This document shows, in pieces, positions 43,944 through 53,248 of a stretch of DNA of 64,000 nucleotides. Below the pieces are notes generated by a model. It saw only the letters and a list, made by a program, of their open reading frames with translations. It did not search any database and was not told where the DNA came from. Origin of the DNA: JAFECT01 sp036501825 (GTDB lineage Bacteria > Pseudomonadota > Alphaproteobacteria > Caulobacterales > Caulobacteraceae); contig DASXZP010000036.1 in assembly GCA_036501825.1 (NCBI GenBank), forward strand, positions 813,347 to 877,346, given 5' to 3'. Within the stretch, counting starts at the first letter, position 1; every line of letters starts with the position of its first letter. Position numbers and translations under genes: made by a program.

Positions 43944-44624
43944 TTGCGCGTACTGCTCGCCGAGGACGATCCGGATCTGGCGCGTCAGCTGAAGCAGGCG
44001 CTGGGCGATGTCGGCTACGCCGTCGACCATGCCGCCGACGGCGAGGAAGCGCACTTTCTCGGCGACACCGAACCCTACGACGTGATCGTGCTCGACCTCG
44101 GCCTGCCGAAGATCGACGGCGTGTCGGTGCTCGAGCGCTGGCGCCGCGAAGGGCGCACCATTCCGGTGCTGATCCTGACCGCGCGCGGCGCCTGGTCGGA
44201 CAAGGTGTCGGGGTTTGACGCCGGCGCCGACGACTATCTGACCAAGCCGTTCCACACCGAAGAACTGCTGGCGCGTCTGCGCGCGCTGGTGCGCCGCGCC
44301 GCGGGTCATGCGGCGCCGTCGCTGAGCTGCGGCGGCCTGCGTCTGGATCCCCGCGCCGCGCGCGCGACGGTGGCCGGCGAGCCGCTGCGTCTCACCTCGC
44401 TGGAATACCGCCTGCTGCACTATTTGATGATGCACCAGGGCCGGGTGATCAGCCGCACCGAACTGGTCGAGCACCTCTACGACCAGGACTTCGACCGCGA
44501 CTCCAACACCATCGAGGTGTTCGTGGGCCGTCTGCGCAAGAAGATAGGCTCCGACCGCATCGAGACCGTGCGCGGGCTGGGCTATCGCTTGGTGCCGCTC
44601 GCGGGCGAAGCCGCTGACGCCTAA
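43944..44624 (+). CDS. OmpR-family response regulator
   Basis: 226 residues from TTG at 43944, with GGAGG a few bases upstream inside the previous gene. Receiver: EDD, Asp51 (VLDLGLPKIDGV), Lys in LTKPFHTEEL. Winged helix: LTSLEYRLLHYLMMHQGRVISRTELVEHLYDQD and EVFVGRLRKKIG. Similar to the PepSY-linked QseB/FeuP/PhoP-like regulators of alphaproteobacteria. Target genes unknown; probably includes its own operon. Confidence 0.93.
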   Translation: MRVLLAEDDPDLARQLKQALGDVGYAVDHAADGEEAHFLGDTEPYDVIVLDLGLPKIDGVSVLERWRREGRTIPVLILTARGAWSDKVSGFDAGADDYLTKPFHTEELLARLRALVRRAAGHAAPSLSCGGLRLDPRAARATVAGEPLRLTSLEYRLLHYLMMHQGRVISRTELVEHLYDQDFDRDSNTIEVFVGRLRKKIGSDRIETVRGLGYRLVPLAGEAADA

Positions 44625-46008
44625 ACTGCATCCCTTCCGGCCGCGCACCTCGCTGGTCGGCCGGCTGATCTGGCTGGCCGCGGCGTGGTCGCTGGCGGTG
44701 CTGCTGGTGACCGGCGGCGCGCTGACCGCCTTTTACCAGGGCGCGGCGATCGATCAGTTCCAGACTGGCGTCTACGACGTCGCCGAAGGCCTCTATTCCG
44801 GAACCTCGGTGAAGAAGACCGGCGAAGTGATGCCGCCGGCCAACACCGACGTGCGTTCGACGCGCGCCTTCTCCGGCCGCTACTGGCAGATCGCCGAACC
44901 GACCCCAAAGGGGATCAGCGCGCTGGTACGCTCGCGCTCGCTGTTCGACCAGGTGCTGCCGCCGCCGCCCGGCGGCGTCGAGGCGCTGGCGACCCAGCTT
45001 GGGCATCCGATCTATTACGACGTGGCCGGCCCGGAGAAGACGCACCTGCGCGCGGTCGCCCTGATGTCGCTGGTGCAGAACCGCACCGAGCCCCTGATCT
45101 TCATGGCCGCGCAGGACCGCGGGCCGGTCGACAAGTCGGTGCGCGATTTCGGCGAGAGCACGGCCTTCTTCCTCGTCGCCCTGGGCCTGGGCCTGGTGCT
45201 CGCAGTGTTTCTGCAGGTGCGCCTGGGCCTGCGGCCGCTGTTCAGCCTCGGCCACGAGATCGCCGACGTGCGCAAGGGCAAGGTCGCGCGTCTCAGTGAG
45301 GCTTATCCGGTCGAGATCGCGCCCCTGGCGCACGAGATGAACGCCCTGCTCGCGCACAACCAGGAGGTCGTCGAGCGCCAGCGCACGCACGTCGGCAATC
45401 TGGCCCATGCGCTGAAGACGCCGCTGGCGGTGATCACCAGCGAGGCCGAGCACAAATCCGACAACCTCCCCGATGTGGTCACTCGCCAGGCCAGTGTGAT
45501 GCAGGGCCAGATCGACCACCATCTGCGCCGCGCCCGCGCCGCCGCCCGGGCCCAGAACCTGGGCGAACGCACCGCGGTCGAGCCGGCGTTGGACGAACTG
45601 GCGCGCATGCTGGAGCGGGTGTTCCAGGACAAGGGGGTGGTCATCGACTGGACCGCGCCGCCCGATCTGATGTTCCGCGGCGAGCGCCAGGACCTGCTCG
45701 AGATCGCCGGCAATGTGCTGGAGAACGCCTGCAAATGGTGCCGCAAGACCGTCGAGGTCGAGGCGACCCTGATCGGGCCCGGGCGCCTGCGCCTGAGCGT
45801 CGACGACGACGGGCCGGGCCTGCCCGACGAGCAGCGCGATACGGTGATGAAGCGGGGCGCGCGCCTGGATGAGAGCGCCCCGGGCTCGGGCCTGGGTCTT
45901 TCCATCGTCGATGAGCTGGCCCGGGCCTATGGCGGGACGGTGGTCATGGACCGCTCGGCGCTCGGGGGCCTGAAGGTCCAGATCGATCTGCCCGCGGCCG
46001 AGAGCTGA
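44614..46008 (+). CDS. Membrane sensor histidine kinase partnered with the preceding regulator
   Basis: About 464 residues if started at CTG 44614. The frame has no ATG, GTG or TTG before the GTG at 44698, which falls inside the first membrane helix; a CTG at 44614 or 44626 restores the expected PFRPRTSLVGRLIWLAAAW N-terminus. Two membrane helices flank a periplasmic domain of ~120 residues; then HAMP, HisKA (VGNLAHALKTPLAVI), HATPase (NVLENACKWC, DDDGPGLP, GSGLGLSIVDELA). PhoQ/FeuQ-like. It overlaps the regulator's 3' end, so the two are coupled. Confidence 0.85.
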   Translation: MTPKLHPFRPRTSLVGRLIWLAAAWSLAVLLVTGGALTAFYQGAAIDQFQTGVYDVAEGLYSGTSVKKTGEVMPPANTDVRSTRAFSGRYWQIAEPTPKGISALVRSRSLFDQVLPPPPGGVEALATQLGHPIYYDVAGPEKTHLRAVALMSLVQNRTEPLIFMAAQDRGPVDKSVRDFGESTAFFLVALGLGLVLAVFLQVRLGLRPLFSLGHEIADVRKGKVARLSEAYPVEIAPLAHEMNALLAHNQEVVERQRTHVGNLAHALKTPLAVITSEAEHKSDNLPDVVTRQASVMQGQIDHHLRRARAAARAQNLGERTAVEPALDELARMLERVFQDKGVVIDWTAPPDLMFRGERQDLLEIAGNVLENACKWCRKTVEVEATLIGPGRLRLSVDDDGPGLPDEQRDTVMKRGARLDESAPGSGLGLSIVDELARAYGGTVVMDRSALGGLKVQIDLPAAES

Positions 46009-46087
46009 TCGCGTTCAGCAAGCCCTTGTTTAACCTTAAGGCCTAGGGTGGCCCGACGGGCGCGAACGGCGCCCCCTGGTGAACCCC

Positions 46088-47443
46088 ATGGCCGGTCCCA
46101 CGTCTGCTCAGCTCGGCGCTGTCCGAATGCTGATCGAAACGGCGCCCGACCCGGCGTTGCGCAGCCTGGAGGCGGCGCTCGCCGGCGCGGATGGCGGCCC
46201 CATGGCCGAGATCCGGCGCATGATCACGACCGAGCAGGCCGCGCGCGGTCTGCGTGACGCGGTGCTGTCGCCGCTGATGCCGCTGTTCGGCGCCGCTGGC
46301 GCCTTCGGCGGCCCGCGTTTTCCCAAGCGCGTCTGCACCGTGCTGTGGCGCGAGCTGGAGCGCCGCGACGCCGCCCTCGTCCAGAAGGCGCGCAAGGGTC
46401 ACGAAGACCGCTATCCCGACGAGCCGATTCCCTCGTCCTTCGACGAACTGTGCTGGCGCGCCGGGGCGCATCTGCGCGAAACGCCGGAGGCCTTCTTCCG
46501 CAGCGAGGACGTCGCGCGGGCCGAACAGCTCGCCCGCTACTTCGACCTCGCGCCGGTCGCACGCGCGGTGCTCGCGCGCCTGCCCGAATGGCTGGGCAAG
46601 CCGACCGAAGAGCGCGTCACCCAGCTCAAGCTGATGGTCAAGGACGCGGTCGCCGTCGCGGTCGACGCCACCCCGCGGCTGCTCGAAATCGTGCTCGCCC
46701 ACCTGGACGAGCCCCACAAGATCCTGCGCCTGGTCGCGGCCCTGAGCGACCACGCCAACGACCGCTTTCTCGCCGGCTCCGAGCTCGCGAGCTTCGGCGA
46801 ACGCCTGCTGGCCGACACCGACGCGCGCATCGCCGCAGTAAAGACCTTTGACGCGTCGGGCGGCGCGGCCGCGGCCAAGGCTGCCGCCTTCGATGTCAAC
46901 CACGCCGGCGCCATGCTCAGCGAGATCGAAGCCGACGTCCACCTGTCGCGCGACGGGCCCTGGGGGGCGCGGGTGGCCGCCGCGCGCAAGGCGCTGGCCG
47001 CCAGCGTCGAGTCGCGTCTGCGCGACGTCGAAAGCCAGGTGGCCCAGGCGCTGCCGCTGCAGACCGTACGCATCGCCGGACGCATGACGCGGCCCGCGCC
47101 CAAGCTCGGCGCCGAACCCGACCGGCTCGCGGTGGAACGGGCGCGGGCGCTGCTCATCTTCCTCGACAAGGTCCGCGCCGCGGCGTCCGCGGGCGGGTAC
47201 GGCGCGCTGCGCAACGCGGTGGCCGAAAAGATCGCCGAGCGGCTGAACGTCTACGCCGACGAAGCCCTGCACGCGATCAACGCGGGCGAGGCGCCCGACA
47301 CCGAGCGCGGACTGCGCTACGTCGAGATCGCCGCCGAGTTCATGGGCTATGCCGAGGACCCCAAGGCGGCCCAGTTCATCCTCCGCCGCGCCGCCGTCGC
47401 CGCCACCGCCGGCGCCGTGGAGACCTCGCAAGACGTCGCCTGA
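46088..47443 (+). CDS. Conserved helical cytoplasmic protein of unknown function
   Basis: 451 residues from ATG at 46088 (a GTG at 46079 would add three). Helical and alanine-rich throughout; no signal peptide, membrane helix or catalytic motif seen. Pieces such as LYGGPRF-like FGGPRFPKRVCTVLWRELERRD and EIVLAHLDEPHKILRLVAALSDHANDRFL suggest a scaffold. It follows the kinase by about 80 bp in the same direction and precedes ccmI. No family recognised. Confidence 0.65.
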   Translation: MAGPTSAQLGAVRMLIETAPDPALRSLEAALAGADGGPMAEIRRMITTEQAARGLRDAVLSPLMPLFGAAGAFGGPRFPKRVCTVLWRELERRDAALVQKARKGHEDRYPDEPIPSSFDELCWRAGAHLRETPEAFFRSEDVARAEQLARYFDLAPVARAVLARLPEWLGKPTEERVTQLKLMVKDAVAVAVDATPRLLEIVLAHLDEPHKILRLVAALSDHANDRFLAGSELASFGERLLADTDARIAAVKTFDASGGAAAAKAAAFDVNHAGAMLSEIEADVHLSRDGPWGARVAAARKALAASVESRLRDVESQVAQALPLQTVRIAGRMTRPAPKLGAEPDRLAVERARALLIFLDKVRAAASAGGYGALRNAVAEKIAERLNVYADEALHAINAGEAPDTERGLRYVEIAAEFMGYAEDPKAAQFILRRAAVAATAGAVETSQDVA

Positions 47444-47500
47444 TCGGATAGGACAGCGCCTGTCCGCGCCGCTCCGCGGGCCTGAGCCCGCCCTGCCGTC

Positions 47501-48598
47501 ATGTTCGCCTTCTGGATCGCCGCATCCCTGCTCGCCGCCGCCGCCGTCCTGGTGGTGCTGGCCCGCGCCGGTCGCACGACGCCGCAGGCCGCCGAGGCGC
47601 CCGAGGTGCTGGTCTATCGCCGCCACCTGAGCGATCTGGAGGAACAGCGCGCGCGGGGCCTGCTGGACGACGAGGGCTACGCCGCCGCCCGCGCCGAAGC
47701 CGGGCGACGGCTGCTGGCCGCCAAGGTCGAGCCGGTCGCCGCGCCCGCGAAGCCGCGCGATCGCCGCCGGGATATGACGGTCGTTCTGGCCTGCACGGTT
47801 GCGACGGTGCTGGTTGCCGGCGGCGTCTATTTCGCGGTGGGCTCGCCGGGGCAGCCGGATCAACCCTACGCGAAGCGGCTGTCGCACTGGGTGCAGGTTT
47901 CCAAGCACGAGCCCGGCACGCTGACGCCGCCCCAGATCGCCGCCGTGCTGAAAGAGATGACGCGCGAAAAACCGAGCGATCCGGTGCGGTGGACGTTCCT
48001 GGGCCAAGCCTACACCGACACCAATGATCCCGCCGACGCCGCCGAAGCCTACGAGAAGGCGGTTGCGCTCGATCCCGACAGCGCGCTGGCGTGGACGGGT
48101 CTCGGCGTCAGTCTCACGGAGCTGAACGACGGCGAAGTCACCGCCGACGCGCAACAGGATTTCGCCCGCGCGCTGAAGCTCGATCCCACACTGCCGGGCC
48201 CGGCCTACTACCTCGGTGAAGTCGCCATCGAAACCGGCCACAAGGATGAGGGCCTGAATGCGTGGCGCGCCATCGCCGCGCGCTGGCCGGCGGGCGATCC
48301 GCGCCGGCACGAACTGGAGCAACGCATCGCCGCGGTCGCCGCCGGTGGAACCGCGCCCGCCGTTGCGGTGGCGTCGGCGCCGCCGGAGCAACAGGCGCAG
48401 ATGATCCGCGGCATGGTCGCGGGCCTTGCGACGCGTTTGGCGCAACATCCGGATGATCCCGACGGTTGGGCAAGACTGGTGCGCTCCTACGGCGTGCTCG
48501 GCGACGCCAAGGCGCAGGCCGACGCGCTGGCCAAGGCGCGCAAGCAGTTCCACGACCGACCCGCCGACCTCGCCAAGGTCGAAGCCGCCGCCCGCTAG
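47501..48598 (+). CDS. ccmI: Cytochrome c biogenesis protein CcmI
   Basis: 365 residues. Two membrane helices (2-25 and ~92-113) with a cytoplasmic RRHLSDLEEQRARGLLDDEGYAAARAEAGRRLL loop between them, the CcmI/CycH signature, then periplasmic TPRs (WTFLGQAYTDTNDPADAAEAYEKAVALDPDSALAWTGLG). CcmI delivers apocytochrome c to the CcmF/H haem lyase. The usual partners ccmE, ccmF and ccmH are not adjacent; an aldo/keto reductase follows after nine bases. Confidence 0.9.
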   Translation: MFAFWIAASLLAAAAVLVVLARAGRTTPQAAEAPEVLVYRRHLSDLEEQRARGLLDDEGYAAARAEAGRRLLAAKVEPVAAPAKPRDRRRDMTVVLACTVATVLVAGGVYFAVGSPGQPDQPYAKRLSHWVQVSKHEPGTLTPPQIAAVLKEMTREKPSDPVRWTFLGQAYTDTNDPADAAEAYEKAVALDPDSALAWTGLGVSLTELNDGEVTADAQQDFARALKLDPTLPGPAYYLGEVAIETGHKDEGLNAWRAIAARWPAGDPRRHELEQRIAAVAAGGTAPAVAVASAPPEQQAQMIRGMVAGLATRLAQHPDDPDGWARLVRSYGVLGDAKAQADALAKARKQFHDRPADLAKVEAAAR

Positions 48599-48607
48599 GA
48601 GAAGAGC

Positions 48608-49603
48608 ATGAAACGTCGCAGACTCGGCGCGACCGGACCGGAAGTCTCCGCCCTCGGTCTCGGCTGCATGGGCATGTCGGACCTTTACGGCCCCGCCGAT
48701 CGCGACGAGGGCATTGCGACCATCCACGCCGCGCTCGACGACGGCGTGACCCTGCTCGACACCGGCGATTTCTACGGCATGGGGCACAATGAGCTGCTCA
48801 TCCACGAGGCGCTGAAGGGCCGCGACCGCGACAAGGTCGTCATCAGCGTGAAGTTCGGCGCCCAGCGGGCCTACGACGGGACCTGGCTCGGGTACGACGC
48901 GCGACCTGAGGCGGTAAAGACGGCCGTGGCTTACAGCCTGCGCCGGTTGGGTACGGACCACATCGACATCTATCGCCCCGCGCGCCTGGATCCGAAGGTT
49001 CCGATCGAGGATACCATCGGCGCCATCGCCGACCTGGTGAAGCAGGGCCTGGTGCGTCACGTCGGCCTGTCGGAAGTGGGCGCCGACACCATTCGTCGCG
49101 CCCACGCCGTGCATCCCATCGCCGATCTGCAGATCGAATACGCGGTGGTCACCCGCAGCCTCGAAGCCAAGGTGCTGCCGACCTGCCGCGAGCTGGGCAT
49201 CGGCATTACCGCCTACGGCGTCCTTTCCCGCGGCCTGATCAGCGGCCACTGGGACAAGGCCCGCAGCTTCGGCCCCCGCGACATCCGCGCCCACAGCCCG
49301 CGCTTTCAGCAGGATGTGGTCGAGCAGAACCTGGCGCTGGTGGACACGTTACGCGCCATCGCCGACGCCAAGGGTGTGACGGTCGCACAGTTGGCCATCG
49401 CCTGGGTGCTCTCCCGCGGCGACGACATCGTGCCGCTGGTCGGCGCGCGACGGCGCGACCGCTGGGCGGAAGCCAAGGGGGCGTTGGACGTCGCGCTGAC
49501 CGCCGACGACTTGGCGCGCATCGACGCCGCGGCGGAAGAACACGCAATCCAAGGCACACGCTATCCCGAAATGCAGATGAAGCTGTTGGACAGCGAGCGG
49601 TAA
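48608..49603 (+). CDS. Aldo/keto reductase
   Basis: 331 residues, TIM-barrel NADPH-dependent oxidoreductase of the AKR11/13-like group. Catalytic Asp and Tyr are in LLDTGDFYGMGHNE, Lys in VVISVKFG; the usual catalytic His segment reads YRPARLDP. The NADP-binding end contains VPLVGARRRDRW. Starts at ATG behind TAGGAGAAGAGC and follows ccmI closely, so they share a transcript. Substrate unknown. A family B repeat begins at its stop codon. Confidence 0.9.
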   Translation: MKRRRLGATGPEVSALGLGCMGMSDLYGPADRDEGIATIHAALDDGVTLLDTGDFYGMGHNELLIHEALKGRDRDKVVISVKFGAQRAYDGTWLGYDARPEAVKTAVAYSLRRLGTDHIDIYRPARLDPKVPIEDTIGAIADLVKQGLVRHVGLSEVGADTIRRAHAVHPIADLQIEYAVVTRSLEAKVLPTCRELGIGITAYGVLSRGLISGHWDKARSFGPRDIRAHSPRFQQDVVEQNLALVDTLRAIADAKGVTVAQLAIAWVLSRGDDIVPLVGARRRDRWAEAKGALDVALTADDLARIDAAAEEHAIQGTRYPEMQMKLLDSER

Positions 49604-49792
49604 AAATCCTCCCCCGCGCGAAGCGCGTAGGGGAGGGGGACCACGAAGTGGTGGAGGGGCCGGCGCGACGGTCTGTGGTTAGCCCTTCATCGGTGCGCGT
49701 ACGCCGCCGTCGTATCGGCCGGCGGCGGCGCCGGCCCCTCCGTCGGCCTTCGGCCGCCACCTCCCCTGCGCGCTTCGCGCGGGGGAGGATTT
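49604..49792. repeat. Intergenic repeat family B, copy 2
   Basis: AAATCCTCCCCCGCGCGAAG at the left is answered by CTTCGCGCGGGGGAGGATTT at the right, a 20-bp perfect terminal pair, with further hairpins inside (GGACCACGAAGTGG, CGGCCTTCGGCCG). Copy 1 is at 23626-23828. It separates convergent genes. Confidence 0.9.
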
Positions 49793-49803
49793 CGCGACTT
49801 GGC

Positions 49804-51603
49804 TCAGTTCGCCGGCAGTTCCTTCGGGGCTAGCACCGCGCCCTTGCCTTGGGCCTGCAGGTGCGCGCGGCCCAACTGTTCCAGGATGCTTTCGGCGCGC
49901 GGGTCGCTGAACACCCAGCCAAGGGCGGCGAGGGTCTTCATCGAGGTTTCCGACACGCCCATGCCGTGGGACAGGGACTCGAAGAAGCTGCGTTCGTGCG
50001 GATAGGCTTTCAGCTTCACGTCTTCGTCGGCGGGAATCTTCGCCAGGGACTTCGCCTTGTCGACGGCGTCGTAGAAGCCGCCGATCTGGTCGACGAGGCC
50101 CAGTTGCTTGGCCTGGGCGCCGGTCCAGACGTGGCCCTTGGCGATTTCGCGCACTCGGTCTTCGGGAATGTTGCGACCCGCCGACACGCGCTTCACGAAG
50201 CCGTCGTAGATGTGATCCATCCAGGCCGAGAACGCCGCGCGTTGCGCCGGGGTGAACTCCTTGCCGCCGTTGAAGCTGTCGGCGTACTGGCCGCCGACGC
50301 TCAGGCTGCGCATGTTCACGCCGTAGCGCGCCAGGGCGTCGCCGAGGACGAACTTGCCGCCGAACACGCCGATCGATCCGGTCAGGGTCGACGGCTCGGA
50401 GATGATGTACGAGGCGTTGGACGAGATCCAATAGCCGCCGGACGCCGCATAGGTGCCCATCGACACCACCACCGGCTTGCCCGCCGCCTTGGCCGCCTTC
50501 ACCGCCGCGAGTATCTGCTCGGACGCGGTGTCGGCGCCGCCGGGCGAAGAGACGCGGAACACGATCGCCTTGACGTTGTCATCCTTGATCGCGTCGTAGA
50601 AGGCGCGCGCCGTGTCGTCGGAATAGATGTTGCTGTCGGTCGAGAAGGCGCCGCCGCGTCCGTGGCCGGTGACGATGTCGCCCTCGGCCCCGATCACCGC
50701 GATGGTCGAGGAGCCCGAGGTGTTCAACAGCGGCTTCACCGCCGCCGCATAGTCGTCGAAGTCGACGATCTTCGAGCCGTCGCCGGCGCGATCCTTCAGC
50801 GCCTGTTCGGCGTCGTGCACCTGGCCCACCTTGTCGACGAGGCCCTTGGCCACCGCGTCTTCGGCGGAGTACGGGCCGGCTTCGATGATCGCCTTCAGCG
50901 CGGCGACGTCTTTCTTGCGGTCGAAGGCCGCGGCGCCCAGCGCGGTGTCGTACACGCTGCCCATCCACGACAGGTTCGCCTCTTTGTGGGCGGGCGTGTA
51001 GTCGGGATAGAGGTATGGGTTGACCGCGTTCTTGTACTCGTAACGCTGCTGGTAGTCGGCCTTGACGCCATACTTGTCGAACAGCCCCTTCAGGAACATG
51101 TCCGAGGTGGCGATGCCGGTGGCCTGGAACGAGCTGTCGGGCTGCATCCAGACTTCGCCGGTCGACGCGGCCAGTTCATAGGTCGAGACCACCATGCCGT
51201 CGGGATAGATGCCCTGGCTGTGCGCCAGGATCGGCTTGCCCGACATGCGGAAGTGGCGGAAGGCGAGACGCAGTTCGTCGGCCTCGCCGGGCGAGACGCC
51301 GCCCTCGGGCAGGCGCACCAGAAGGCCGCGGACCTTGGTGTCCTTCTCGGCGTAACGCAGGGTCTCGATGACCTTGAGCACCGACAGCTTGCCGCCGGTG
51401 AAGAAGGAGGCCGAGGCCGGGTCCTGATCGCTCAGCCCCTGGCGCAGATCGAGTTCGAGCACGGTCGGATGGTTCAGCCGCGCCTCGTTGGTCGAGGACG
51501 CCGCCAGCGACCCGATGAACCCGAAGAGCAGGAACAGGCCCAGGAAACAGAAAATAAACATGCCGGCGACGACGCCGGCGACAGTGATCAGGAACTGCTT
51601 CAT
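49804..51603 (-). CDS. sppA: Signal peptide peptidase SppA, long (67K) type
   Basis: 599 residues with an N-terminal membrane anchor (VVAGMFIFCFLGLFLLFGFIG) and two tandem SppA domains. The catalytic Lys is in RYEYKNAVNPY and the Ser in GTYAASGGYWIS, the pairing of E. coli-type SppA where the dyad comes from both domains. It degrades signal-peptide remnants in the inner membrane, active site facing the periplasm. Family normal length about 600. Upstream of it, in the same direction, is a small coiled-coil gene. Confidence 0.95.
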   Translation of the reverse strand: MKQFLITVAGVVAGMFIFCFLGLFLLFGFIGSLAASSTNEARLNHPTVLELDLRQGLSDQDPASASFFTGGKLSVLKVIETLRYAEKDTKVRGLLVRLPEGGVSPGEADELRLAFRHFRMSGKPILAHSQGIYPDGMVVSTYELAASTGEVWMQPDSSFQATGIATSDMFLKGLFDKYGVKADYQQRYEYKNAVNPYLYPDYTPAHKEANLSWMGSVYDTALGAAAFDRKKDVAALKAIIEAGPYSAEDAVAKGLVDKVGQVHDAEQALKDRAGDGSKIVDFDDYAAAVKPLLNTSGSSTIAVIGAEGDIVTGHGRGGAFSTDSNIYSDDTARAFYDAIKDDNVKAIVFRVSSPGGADTASEQILAAVKAAKAAGKPVVVSMGTYAASGGYWISSNASYIISEPSTLTGSIGVFGGKFVLGDALARYGVNMRSLSVGGQYADSFNGGKEFTPAQRAAFSAWMDHIYDGFVKRVSAGRNIPEDRVREIAKGHVWTGAQAKQLGLVDQIGGFYDAVDKAKSLAKIPADEDVKLKAYPHERSFFESLSHGMGVSETSMKTLAALGWVFSDPRAESILEQLGRAHLQAQGKGAVLAPKELPAN

Positions 51604-51743
51604 GAACCACGAGAACCCTGCAAGCCCAACTCGACCATAGGGCGCGGGCGAGGGGCGTCAAATGAAGACCCGGTCGCGCCCCGGCGATGGCCGCGACCCC
51701 GTGGCGCCCTAAGCACGCTTCGGGGCGGAGGTTTCCGGCGCGG

Positions 51744-52046
51744 TCAGGCCTTGCTGAGGATCGCCTGCAGGATGTGGGCGCGCTGGCCGACTTCCTCGAC
51801 CAGGCGGCGCGACAGTTCGCGGGCCCCGACAGGATAGGCCTCGCCGCCTTCGGCGATAGCGCCGGCCTGCAGCGCCAGGGCGGCCATGGAGGCGTGCAGC
51901 TGTTCGATTTCCCCGCGCGCCAGGGCCTGGGCTTCGGCCTGGAGCTTGCGGATCCGGTCGGCGGCGGTTTCGGGGACGGCGTCGGGGACCAGTTCGGCCT
52001 CCGGCGGGACGAGGGTGAGACGGGCCTTAGACATGGGTTCCATCAT
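51744..52046 (-). CDS. Small helical cytoplasmic protein of unknown function
   Basis: 100 residues from ATG at 52046; ATGs at 52043 and 52034 (MSKARLTLVPPEAEL) are equally possible and the last gives the neatest N-terminus. The C-terminal two-thirds is an amphipathic helix (ADRIRKLQAEAQALARGEIEQLHASMAALA) with coiled-coil character. No family recognised. Lies between the methyltransferase and sppA on the same strand. Confidence 0.65.
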   Translation of the reverse strand: MMEPMSKARLTLVPPEAELVPDAVPETAADRIRKLQAEAQALARGEIEQLHASMAALALQAGAIAEGGEAYPVGARELSRRLVEEVGQRAHILQAILSKA

Positions 52047-52141
52047 GATCTGCGGTCCACAAGTCCCGTTTCGGAACTTGCGGCCTGTTCACCTAGGGAA
52101 TTTGCAAAGCTCGGGCCGGAATTCCCGCGATACGCGAATGG

Positions 52142-52795
52142 TTACCGCTCCAGCGCCCAGACGCCCGTCCGCTTGACCTCGTAGTCCTCGAGTTCGCGGG
52201 TGGTCGCGACCTGATAGTCGGCAAGCCGGGTCAGGCCCTCGCGCGGGAAATAGCTGCGTCCCGGGTCGCCGATCAGCACCCGCGCGCCACGGTCGCGGGC
52301 GGTGGTGAGCCACGCCAACACCCGCTCGGCCATCGGCTTCTCGTAACAGACGTCCCCGGCGCAGATCAGGTCGGCCGTCGGCGGGTCGGCGTCGAGCAGG
52401 TTGGCGCCGGTGAAGTCGATGGCGACGCCGTTGGCCTCCGCGTTCACCGCGACCGCCGCCGCGCAGAAGTCGTCGATGTCGTTGGCGAGCACAGACGCGG
52501 CGCCCGCCTTCGCCGCCGCGATGGCGACCAGGCCGGACCCGGTCGCGAAATCGAGCACCCGCTTGCCGGCGACCTCGTCGGGATGATCCAGCAGATAGCG
52601 CGCCAGCGCCTGGCCGCCCGCCCAGGCGAAGGCCCAGAACGGCGGCGGCAGCCCCATCGCCCCCAACTCCTCCTCCGTCATCCGCCAGATCGGCGTCACC
52701 TCGTCCGCCAGCCACAGCTGAAGCTCCGCCGCGTGCGGCGGCCGCTGCAGGCGCGTGTGCGTGCGGATGAAGCCAATGTGATCGTCGAGAGCCAT
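52142..52795 (-). CDS. Class I SAM methyltransferase, ETF-beta lysine methyltransferase-like (METTL20 family)
   Basis: 217 residues from ATG at 52795. PPPFWAFAWAGGQALARYLLDHP leads to the SAM-binding VLDFATGSGLVAIAAAKAGA, the acidic ANDIDDF, and the family's late IGDPGRSYFP motif. Alphaproteobacterial members methylate lysines on the beta subunit of electron-transfer flavoprotein, tuning its interaction with dehydrogenases. No etf genes are nearby. Divergent from the GFA protein gene. Confidence 0.85.
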   Translation of the reverse strand: MALDDHIGFIRTHTRLQRPPHAAELQLWLADEVTPIWRMTEEELGAMGLPPPFWAFAWAGGQALARYLLDHPDEVAGKRVLDFATGSGLVAIAAAKAGAASVLANDIDDFCAAAVAVNAEANGVAIDFTGANLLDADPPTADLICAGDVCYEKPMAERVLAWLTTARDRGARVLIGDPGRSYFPREGLTRLADYQVATTRELEDYEVKRTGVWALER

Positions 52796-52861
52796 GGGCG
52801 GCTGCTTACTCCAGGCGCGGCGTTCCTGTACGGTGCAACCAAGCGTCGCGGGAGAATTTCG

Positions 52862-53245
52862 ATGCACACGGGCGCCTGTCTCTGCGGCGCGGTCAGGTTC
52901 AAGGTCGAGGGTGAGCTGAAGGCGCCCGACGCCTGCCACTGCAGCCAGTGCCGCAAACAGTCGGGCCACTATTGGGCCTCCACCAACGTCCCGATGTCGG
53001 CCTTCACCTTGGAAGGCGCCGACAAGCTCACGTGGTATCAGGCGTCGGAGAAGGTGCGCCGCGGTTTCTGTTCGACCTGCGGCTCGTTCCTGTTCTGGGA
53101 CCCGCTCGACCACGACGTCATCGCCGTCGCCATGGGCGCCTTCGACAAGCCGACGTCGACCAAGCTGCACGTCCACATCTTCACGGACGACAAGGGCGAC
53201 TACTACGACATCACCGACGGCCTGGAACAGCGGCCGGGGTATTAG
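52862..53245 (+). CDS. GFA (CENP-V/glutathione-dependent formaldehyde-activating) family zinc protein
   Basis: 127 residues from ATG behind GGGAGAA. Zinc ligands are in CLCGAVRF, CHCSQCRKQSG and CSTCGSFLFW, as in the GFA fold. Characterised members bind glutathione or demethylate small thiols, but most are uncharacterised; I would not infer formaldehyde metabolism here. The next gene starts four bases after its stop. Confidence 0.9.
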   Translation: MHTGACLCGAVRFKVEGELKAPDACHCSQCRKQSGHYWASTNVPMSAFTLEGADKLTWYQASEKVRRGFCSTCGSFLFWDPLDHDVIAVAMGAFDKPTSTKLHVHIFTDDKGDYYDITDGLEQRPGY

Positions 53246-53248
53246 CGG

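Noticed and set aside
46030..46039. CtrA site TTAACCTTAA before the helical protein at 46088
   Set aside because: The two TTAA cores are only two bases apart, which does not fit the TTAA-N7-TTAA geometry, and no cell-cycle role is suggested.
46043..49294. A 1083-residue minus-strand open frame
   Set aside because: It runs antiparallel to three well-supported plus-strand genes (46088-47443, ccmI, aldo/keto reductase) and has the Arg/Gly/Ala/His-rich composition of GC-rich shadow frames, with no recognisable motif.
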